Shown here in pieces: positions 60,601 to 64,000 of a stretch of DNA of 64,000 nucleotides (position 1 is its first letter; each line of letters opens with the position of its first letter). The notes under the pieces are model-generated. The model searched no databases and had not been told where the DNA came from. It saw only the letters and a program-made list of their open reading frames with translations. The position numbers were made by a program, and so were the translations under genes. The stretch is taken from contig JAQGDQ010000688.1 of the NCBI GenBank assembly GCA_030141605.1, forward strand, positions 25,001 to 89,000, in the 5' to 3' direction. The DNA is from Tubiluchus corallicola (lineage: Eukaryota > Priapulida > Priapulimorpha > Priapulimorphida > Tubiluchidae).

Positions 60601-63600
60601 AGGCAAGAAAATGTATATTTTGGACAGTAAATTAAAATGAGATTGAGTCTAAACAATCGCCCGGTCTTCCTTTAAGCGCGTTTTACATCTTTGCATTTTT
60701 TCCACTTAATGGCGCTTAACGACAAGACAGCGGTGACGACAACGACGCTCCACAAATTACTGCATCAGCTGCTCAAATGCAAGATGCGTTGGAAACACTG
60801 CAACCGTGGATTGTGGAATGGTGACTATTCAAACCACCAATGCCACCGCCGCCACTGTCACTGTCACCTGTGTCTGCTGCTACCAGTGTCATTGTTGCTA
60901 CCATCTCTCATCGATGTATTAGCAAACTTGTGAGAATGATGAAGAATGTTGAGGAGAGTGTTTTGCTTCGGTTTATAAATCCAGCCACTTAATAAATCTG
61001 TTTAACTTTGCAGCGAGCTCAGTTTATTAAGTGAGATATACTTGAATATAGAATTGAACCCAGTTCCGTCACCAGCTATTCACGGAGTCTGTGTAGCTTA
61101 ACGCCTTGACCATTTAGCTGTTCGCATGCTGTGCTTTTAAGTGTCTTTCGTTGCAGTGAATGTTAAATTCTGTTTTGTCTAGATTCATCTTCTGGCTTGG
61201 GCAGTATGGAATCGATGATGAAAAGTCTACCAACTTACAACCAGATTTCTGCAACAGATGGCAGCACACGTACTCGAACACCTGAGCATTTTCTCGGCGA
61301 ACACACATCACTGGTGAACCTAGACGCTCTTATCACTAAGTCCGAAAGCTCAGGTATCGTCTTGTGTTTTTTCGTGAAATTCGTGAGTGTGATCGGGCCT
61401 TTAGAATTGTGTTCTTCATTGCTATTTCGGTATAGAAGTAGCTCATTTTTGTTAGTAGAACTGGTTGTGCTTTAACTGGATGTGCAGTAGGATGATATGA
61501 AATCGAACCTACTGCCCAGATGACGTCACTCTGGTTTAAGTTCATTTAAGAAACGATAACCACTTTCCTTCTTTTATTAATCTCTGTTTAGCACTGCTTA
61601 CATCGTTATCTACAATCTGCGTTTAACGGTGTCTCATTCTCTTGTAGCATCAACGAACCCGTTTGCGGCGAGCGTTTCACAGCCCCAGAGCAATCCCTTC
61701 CATGCTCAGCAACAGCCTAAAGTTCCAATGAATCAGGTAGGTTTGCAGGTAGCGAAACTCTTACCGTAGTGTGAAAAGGTCAAGTCAGGTGACAGGGGGA
61801 AATAGGGACTCCCATTTGTGATGCTGCAACAGAGCTTAGATGAATATGCGAAGTCGTAAACAAACAGAAATGACTTTTGAACTTCAGGCTTCTAAAATAA
61901 CTTTCATTTCCTTTTTTTTATTTTCTAAATGCTAGAAAATAGATTAATTCGTTAACCAGTCCAAAACATTAGCATCGGTGTTGTAGTTCACTTTGTACTA
62001 ATTCTAATGGCATCACAGTTAGTTTCTCTCTACACTGCTTCTCTTTTCTCTCTTCCCGTTTCCTCTTTTTTGAATGCTTGGGCTGCATTTTTATACTAGT
62101 TATTGTGCATGGATAGGTCTGAGAAGTCATTTAAAAAAAACTAGGTTAAGTGTGCTCTAGGTTGTGGCATTTTCTGCAGCTCAACGTGGTATAAGGTACA
62201 AGTTTAGGAAATACAAGGAAGCAAAAGTGCATATCTTCACAGAGAAAAAAGTTAAAGTGTTTAAATTGTTAACAAACGTAGATAGATATTTTATTTCTGA
62301 AAATCAAATTTCTTACACAAAAGTTGCAAAATCGACGCATACCCGATGGTTTTATCAGCGGGCAGAGCTCGGACAATGATTTCCACATCATGCTAACGAT
62401 TTGACCCAACATAGCTGCACAAGGTATATACACAGATATACAAATTTAGTTTTAAACTCTATGAAGCGAAAAAAACTGTTAAGTAAGCATTTGTACGCAT
62501 TTGATAAACAAATATTTTACTTATATGATAATCACAGTGATTCGATTATATGTCCGCTAACAAAACTATACTATTTAATTCAAAAATCTATGCATACAGT
62601 CGTAAATGAAATTTCGAATTGACGTTAGTTATCCATCAAATAAATTTGCGATATTACTATAATTTAACGCGTACAGTGATCTATGAAGTGCGTTTTCATG
62701 GCACTCGCACAAAAAATGCTCTTCTGTCTAAATTTCTCCACAAAGACACAGCCTGCACTCACGAGGTACATTTGCCCGCCTGTTTCTATACCTAGATTGT
62801 GGGATGAGACCCTTATTCTTGTGAGCACTTAACCCAAGCAATCATACAATATTGAACAAAGTTGCTTAGGGCAAATCAGCGAACATGATATACAGTTTCT
62901 AAAGTAGTGATACCAGAATATTGAACTTCCGAACCGAATCATGGACACCTAATAGATCCAATCGATGCGACACAACCATGTACAGTTTAATTCAACTGAG
63001 CACAAATCATTTTAACTGCCAAGCCAGAATTATACGATTTGTAACCTTAATATTATGTTCAATAATGAATTTAAAATTGTAACCTCAATATTATGTTCAA
63101 TAATGAATTTAAAATTGTAACCTCAATATTATGTTCAATAATGAATTTAAAATTGTAACCTCAATATTATGTTCAATAATGAATTTAAAATTGTAACCTC
63201 AGTATTATGTTCAATAATGAATTTAAAATTGTTACCTCAATATTATGTTCAATAATGAATTTAAAATTGTAACCTCAATATTATGTTCAATAATGAATTT
63301 AAAATTGTAGCCTCAATATTTTGTTCAATAATAAATTTATAATTGTAGCCTCAATATTATGTTCAATAATGAATTTAAATTTTAACCTTAATATTATGTT
63401 CAATAATGAATTTAAAATTGTAACCTTAATATTATGTTCAATAATGAATTTGTAAGACCGAGCAGATTCTGCAAGGTGAGTACCCTGACACACCACTATC
63501 ATAGCGCGGTGTTGTGACGTACAACAATTTCCAGACGTAGGTTCCTAAACGAATCTTATGGCAGAAGTTTTGAAAGTCGGCCTAAGGACGACTTCTACTG

Positions 63601-63867
63601 TGAATTCCTGGACGGCACAGGAGCATGATAGAGAAAATGTCCGACTTTGTAAACACTTGCAAAACTCAAACTGTTTCTGCTAAGAAACTTGATTTCTTTA
63701 GACCTAACTGTGTGTTTTGTTTCTTTTAGATGGTGCGTGATCCTTTAGCACAGAGTTTTACACCGGCTGCTGCCGGATCCACGTTACCCGAACCGCTACT
63801 CCCCGTCGGCAGCAGCGGCGGCAACCAGCAACAGCAGAAATCGGCTACGACCAACCCGTTTCTTTGA
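30126..63867 (+). CDS. EPN: Epsin (clathrin-mediated endocytosis adaptor), 10 exons
   Basis: Ten GT-AG exons with consistent phases give 555 residues, close to vertebrate epsin-1. The ENTH domain (about 13-146) has R10, K13, R27, N32, R65, K71 and H75, matching the PI(4,5)P2-binding set of known epsins. Two ubiquitin-interacting motifs follow (204-219 and 230-245). A clathrin box LLDLD sits at 266-270 and a second, LVNLD, at 467-471. Five DPW motifs (279, 299, 317, 359, 370), one NPW and one DPF would bind AP-2. NPF motifs at 484, 496 and 552 would bind EH proteins such as Eps15. The protein bends membrane and links ubiquitinated cargo to clathrin coats (family knowledge). The start is ATG 30126 (GTCATGG); M5 is possible. 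There is no frameshift, so the gene looks functional. Confidence 0.97.
31520..32196 (-). mobile_element. Family A element, left arm of a large inverted repeat
   Basis: Near-exact inverted complement of 33166-34318 once the hAT insertion there is removed (about 677 versus 664 bp). The match begins next to CAACCTGT and runs through GGGTCTGGTTTCGCTTTAA into shared flanking sequence (TATCTTATAGTGTGAATAC). Confidence 0.8.
32259..32928 (-). mobile_element. Family A element, copy in the inverted-repeat spacer
   Basis: Same family and orientation as the left arm: GAAGGAAAGGGATGATTT at one end and GTGTCCGGTTTTCCTTTAA at the other. It is more diverged, and contains a short direct duplication (CAAATGATCAGATGCCCATC / CAAATGATGAGATGCGTG). 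Confidence 0.7.
33166..34318 (+). mobile_element. Family A element, right arm, split by a hAT insertion
   Basis: Inverted copy of 31520-32196. Homology stops at 33723 and resumes at 34213, across the hAT element at 33724-34204 and its duplication. Confidence 0.8.
33724..34204. mobile_element. Non-autonomous hAT element with perfect 8-bp duplication
   Basis: 481 bp with ends CAGGGGTGTGCAAAT and TGTGCACACCCCTG, flanked by TTCTAATC at 33716-33723 and 34205-34212. Sub-terminal GGGCCACA/GGGCCGCA motifs are typical of hAT MITEs. No transposase ORF. Confidence 0.93.
34330..36105. other. Intron sequence, no feature assigned
   Basis: A 73-codon minus-strand ORF (34597-34818) and a neighbouring frame reading FPIVVDEALAIILIRAAYVE look mildly coding, but I recognise neither. 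They may be a transposon relic. Confidence 0.25.
36111..36574. mobile_element. Pogo/Tigger-like MITE, full length
   Basis: Ends CAGTGTTCCCTCGCCACTTC and the complement of GATAAGTGAGGGAACACTG, flanked by TA (36109-36110 and 36575-36576). CGCGGA-type sub-terminal repeats are typical of this group. The 70-codon internal ORF is not a transposase. Confidence 0.88.
36855..36970 (-). mobile_element. Retroposon 3'-end-like fragment with stem-loop, copy 3
   Basis: GATGGC (36925-36930) pairs with GCCATC (36956-36961). Relative to the other copies, both sides of one pair changed (G-C to A-T). A (TAA/GAC)n tract at 36790-36860 precedes TTTATTTGCCTTC. Confidence 0.5.
37725..38625 (+). repeat. Family D repeat, copy 2, split by a TTAA element
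   Basis: The left part (TTACGCTTACTTGCTTGAAA) and the right part (GTAACTAGG ... TTCCTTGTGCTTTA) match the other copies. They are separated by the 37771-38239 insertion. Confidence 0.82.
37771..38239. mobile_element. Nested TTAA MITE with GTATCCCGTGGGATAC palindromes
   Basis: 469 bp bounded by TTAACCCTTTCAAACCC and GGGATTGAAAGGGTTAA, with TTAA at both ends as target duplication. Contains two copies of the 16-bp palindrome GTATCCCGTGGGATAC, near 37790 and 38091. Confidence 0.9.
39184..39959 (-). mobile_element. Family A element carrying a pogo-like fragment
   Basis: Starts TTAAAGGAAGACAGGAGG and ends GGGTCCGGTTTTGCTTTAA. From about 39555 to 39940 the interior is replaced by sequence of the 36111-36574 pogo-like MITE (CAGTGTTCCTTCGCTACTTC, TTGCCGACTTGAGATTGTAC), so one element inserted into the other and then lost parts. 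Confidence 0.75.
39965..41765. other. Intron sequence, no feature assigned
   Basis: AT-rich with ATTACTATATT/AAGCAAGCAATAT-type low complexity at 40680-40920; no supported gene. Confidence 0.35.
41775..42614. repeat. 25-bp minisatellite, about 33 copies
   Basis: Unit TAATGTTATGGAATGTAGAT plus TTTAG. Variants TAATG/TAACG and ATGG/ATAG occur in runs (TAACG clusters at ~42120-42210 and from ~42370 to the end), suggesting block duplication. The array ends about 400 bp before exon 2. Confidence 0.97.
43012..43081 (+). CDS. EPN: Epsin exon 2
   Basis: Acceptor GTTGGACAG and donor GCAG|GTGAGC; 70 nt, phase 0 in and 1 out. Encodes GRSEERKTAGSFDENHSST, a Ser/Lys-rich linker between ENTH and the first UIM. 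Confidence 0.92.
43340..43990. repeat. ~90-100-bp tandem repeat (intron 2)
   Basis: Five to six diverged copies of a unit with CAATTATAGCAATTATGAAT and TTTATTTGGC-GTAACACAAC. The TATAGCAATT motif occurs at 43431, 43530, 43626, 43712 and 43804. A TATA tract interrupts the last copies. Confidence 0.85.
44385..44813 (+). repeat. Family D repeat, copy 3 (intron 2)
   Basis: CAATACACTTACCTGTTTGA ... CAGTGTGCACCATTGACTCA ... TTTTCTTGTGCTTTA, in the same orientation as the other copies. Confidence 0.78.
45823..46344 (-). mobile_element. TTAA-flanked family A element (intron 2)
   Basis: 522 bp from TTAAAGGAAGACAGAATGG to TTGGGTCCGGTTTTGCTTTAA, with TTAA at both ends and the internal CTATTGATGACATCGCAAAC segment of the family. 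Confidence 0.82.
46544..46638 (+). CDS. EPN: Epsin exon 3 (first UIM)
   Basis: Acceptor TTCTCTTCGCAG and donor CAG|GTACGT; phase 1 in, 0 out. Encodes GEEELQLQLALAMSKEEAE, matching the UIM consensus (acidic patch, L..ALA..S). Confidence 0.96.
47185..48280 (-). mobile_element. Decayed LINE (non-LTR) remnant (intron 3)
   Basis: On the minus strand, 47580-47300 reads HRLTVETGRYVRPPVSGEN, then VYSVCNVVKDECHFLLYCSR. This is the conserved region after the reverse transcriptase (ETGRY-P, C-C-H-C cluster) of many non-LTR elements. Two stops interrupt it. A 122-codon ORF just 5' (48276-47908) may be another decayed piece, but I cannot assign it firmly. Confidence 0.62.
49447..49566 (+). CDS. EPN: Epsin exon 4 (second UIM)
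   Basis: Acceptor CTCGTTTAG and donor CAG|GTACAA; 40 codons, phase 0. Encodes ERLQRGDDLRLKMALTQSEE. It matches the last UIM of vertebrate epsin-1, including the preceding RGDD. Confidence 0.96.
50176..50676. mobile_element. hAT-like MITE rich in CGGATA motifs (intron 4)
   Basis: Ends TAGTGTTGTTCCGGATACAC and the complement of CGGATATTTGTAGCAACACT, with a possible 8-bp duplication CTCTCGCT/CTCTCACT (one mismatch). Filled with GGATAGCGAATA/CGGATATGAATA motifs. Confidence 0.6.
51355..51853 (-). mobile_element. Pogo/Tc1-like MITE, copy 2 (intron 4)
   Basis: Inverted relative to 8083-8579: it starts CAGTCAACTTCGGATATAAG and ends TATACCCGAGGTTGACTG. TA flanks the left end. The right flank is TG, probably a mutated TA. 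Confidence 0.82.
52245..52446 (+). CDS. EPN: Epsin exon 5 (clathrin box and three DPW motifs)
   Basis: Acceptor ATTTTTCAG and donor GCAG|GTAAAC; phase 0 in, 1 out. Encodes PSLLDLDLSL (clathrin box) and SDPWAP, TDPWSS, NDPWLQ (AP-2 ear ligands). Confidence 0.95.
52557..52661 (+). CDS. EPN: Epsin exon 6 (NPW and DPW)
   Basis: Only a 110-bp intron separates it from exon 5. Encodes ARGNPWSNAPSAHHSRAS and QNDPWSPVP; phase 1 in and out, so skipping it would keep the frame. Confidence 0.93.
52782..53335 (-). mobile_element. TTAA MITE, family B, copy in intron 6
   Basis: 554 bp with ends TTAAAGGAAAACTGGATTAT and CACAATCGTCCGGTTTTCCTTTAA (terminal inverted repeats) and TTAA boundaries. It is the inverted complement of 60127-60675. 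Confidence 0.88.
54100..54560 (-). repeat. Family E repeat, copy 2 (intron 6)
   Basis: Inverted counterpart of 5470-5870; both contain CACCAATGACGTCGTT or its complement next to a TGAAGAAAAGCAG segment. Confidence 0.65.
54875..55170. repeat. Family F repeat, copy 3 (intron 6)
   Basis: GAGTTACTGTGAGCAAGAAAC, GAGAGTAACTCACAG and GTTAACGAGAAAACTCAC motifs shared with 17740-18010. Confidence 0.6.
55785..56080. repeat. 29-bp minisatellite (intron 6)
   Basis: About ten units of the type TGTGTGCTAGCAACGGTTTC plus CCTGGATAC; later units are degenerate. Each holds the palindrome GCTAGC. Confidence 0.93.
56081..57145. other. Intron 6 sequence, nothing supported
   Basis: Short ORFs only. Confidence 0.35.
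57150..57450. repeat. Family F repeat, copy 4 (intron 6)
   Basis: AGAGTAAACTCGCAAGTGTGA, CAACTTCTCTTGAGAGTG and ACTCTCGAGTTTGAATGAGCC motifs; several internal inverted repeats. Confidence 0.6.
57890..58500 (+). mobile_element. 5' fragment of a DNA transposon with a ZBED/hAT-like ORF start (intron 6)
   Basis: AGGGTTACCACACGTCCGGG, GGGCCTGCGTCCGGGCGGG and TTTGTCCCGGTTTTGCC form a GTCCGGG-rich terminus. At 58339 an ORF begins MPKRQCAVTDEMKAKYPC, which resembles the N-terminus of some hAT/ZBED-type proteins as I remember them. The ORF then decays and runs into a family D repeat. No catalytic domain remains. Confidence 0.5.
58525..58985 (+). repeat. Family D repeat, copy 4 (intron 6)
   Basis: TATTACGCTTACCTATTTGA, CAGTGTGCACCACTGGCTCA, AAAATGGCTGCGCCTGACGG and GGGTTTCCTTGTGCT, as in the other copies. 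Confidence 0.8.
59498..59671 (+). CDS. EPN: Epsin exon 7 (DPW and DPF)
   Basis: Acceptor TTCTTTTTTCAG and donor CCTA|GTAAAT; 174 nt, phase 1 in and out, so it can be skipped in frame. Encodes TKVDPWGTPMPAPP, TAQDPFAPAP and NGDNDFDMISQRPN. Inverted MITEs lie on both sides. Confidence 0.94.
60127..60675 (+). mobile_element. TTAA MITE, family B, copy in intron 7
   Basis: 549 bp with ends TTAAAAGAAAACCGGATGAT and CAATCGCCCGGTCTTCCTTTAA, and TTAA at both ends. Inverted relative to 52782-53335. Confidence 0.88.
61183..61353 (+). CDS. EPN: Epsin exon 8 (FLG motif and second clathrin box)
   Basis: Acceptor TGTTTTGTCTAG and donor TCAG|GTATCG; phase 1 in and out. Encodes RTPEHFLGEHTSLVNLDALI, the counterpart of the vertebrate segment KTPESFLG...LVDLDSL. 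Confidence 0.95.
61648..61736 (+). CDS. EPN: Epsin exon 9 (two NPF motifs)
   Basis: Acceptor TCTCTTGTAG and donor CAG|GTAGGT; phase 1 in, 0 out. Encodes ASTNPFAASVSQPQSNPFHA. Confidence 0.94.
62410..62860 (-). mobile_element. Decayed LINE remnant (intron 9)
   Basis: The minus strand reads LTRIRVSSHNLGIETG in one frame. After a frameshift it reads RANVPRECRLCLCGEI, a stop, and TEEHFLCECHENALHRSLY. This is the post-RT Cys/His region of non-LTR elements. It is a different, diverged lineage from the intron 3 remnant. Confidence 0.7.
63035..63452. repeat. 38-bp minisatellite, about 11 copies (intron 9)
   Basis: Unit TTAAAATTGTAACCTCAATA plus TTATGTTCAATAATGAAT, spaced 38 bp (63071, 63109, ...). 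Later units carry single substitutions and one deletion. Confidence 0.96.
63730..63867 (+). CDS. EPN: Epsin exon 10 (C-terminal NPF and stop)
   Basis: Acceptor TTTCTTTTAG opens 46 codons in phase 0, ending TTNPFL and TGA (63865-63867). Epsins typically end in NPF close to the C-terminus. The 3' UTR continues past 64000 and no poly(A) signal is seen. Confidence 0.96.
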   Translation: MVRDPLAQSFTPAAAGSTLPEPLLPVGSSGGNQQQQKSATTNPFL

Positions 63868-64000
63868 TTGTCGTCGCCGTTGTCGCATTCTGATGTTGTT
63901 GCATTGTGATCGTAAACAAGCAGATTTCTGGTGAAGTGGACAACGGCTTTGTGCGGTTTGCTTGTTGCTGTCGTTGCTTGCATTTGGACGCGCAGGTTTT

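Overview
The window is animal nuclear DNA, AT-rich, with long introns, many microsatellites and minisatellites, and a dense layer of non-autonomous transposons. Nothing in it is prokaryotic or viral. Three spliced genes can be reconstructed, each with GT-AG introns and matching codon phases. I cannot name the species. The repeat-rich, intron-rich composition and the lone epsin gene suggest an invertebrate, but this is inference.

Layout. 1-3950: a 5S rRNA-derived SINE copy, a GAT/GAA tract, and a 43-bp minisatellite array. 3956-10856 (+): a five-exon gene for a secreted or membrane-inserted protein with one thrombospondin-type-1-like Cys module, a very basic linker and a Thr-rich mucin-like tail. 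Its introns hold TTG and TA/GATA/GACA microsatellites, a pogo-like MITE and a tRNA-like SINE. 11222-13081: a TTAA-flanked element and a second 5S-SINE with a perfect 12-bp target duplication. 14893-17392 (-): a two-exon secreted mucin-like gene made of four near-identical 255-bp repeats plus 51-bp repeats, broken by a one-base frameshift, with a decayed repeat copy downstream. The two Thr-rich secreted genes are convergent neighbours. 18000-29270: gene-poor, with a GA tract, a TTAA MITE, a 72/80-bp palindrome-bearing minisatellite, GTA and CT tracts, and repeat fragments carrying a conserved stem-loop. 29280-29773: a third 5S-SINE. 30126-63867 (+): a complete ten-exon epsin gene (555 codons), with ENTH domain, two UIMs, clathrin boxes, DPW motifs and three NPF motifs; its 3' UTR runs off the window.

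The epsin introns (the first is 12.4 kb) are packed with mobile DNA. They hold TTAA elements (one nested in another repeat), a hAT MITE with a perfect 8-bp duplication, pogo-like MITEs, LINE remnants and minisatellites with 25, ~95, 29 and 38-bp units. Two ~550-bp copies of one TTAA MITE lie in opposite orientation on either side of epsin exon 7.

The three genes show no shared pathway. Epsin is a cytosolic endocytic adaptor; the other two are predicted secretory-pathway products. I saw no convincing new multi-gene system. The most noteworthy items are the 5S-derived SINE family, the mucin/TSP1 pair, the inverted MITEs around an epsin exon, the clean nested TTAA insertion, and a stem-loop kept by a paired base change across three repeat copies.
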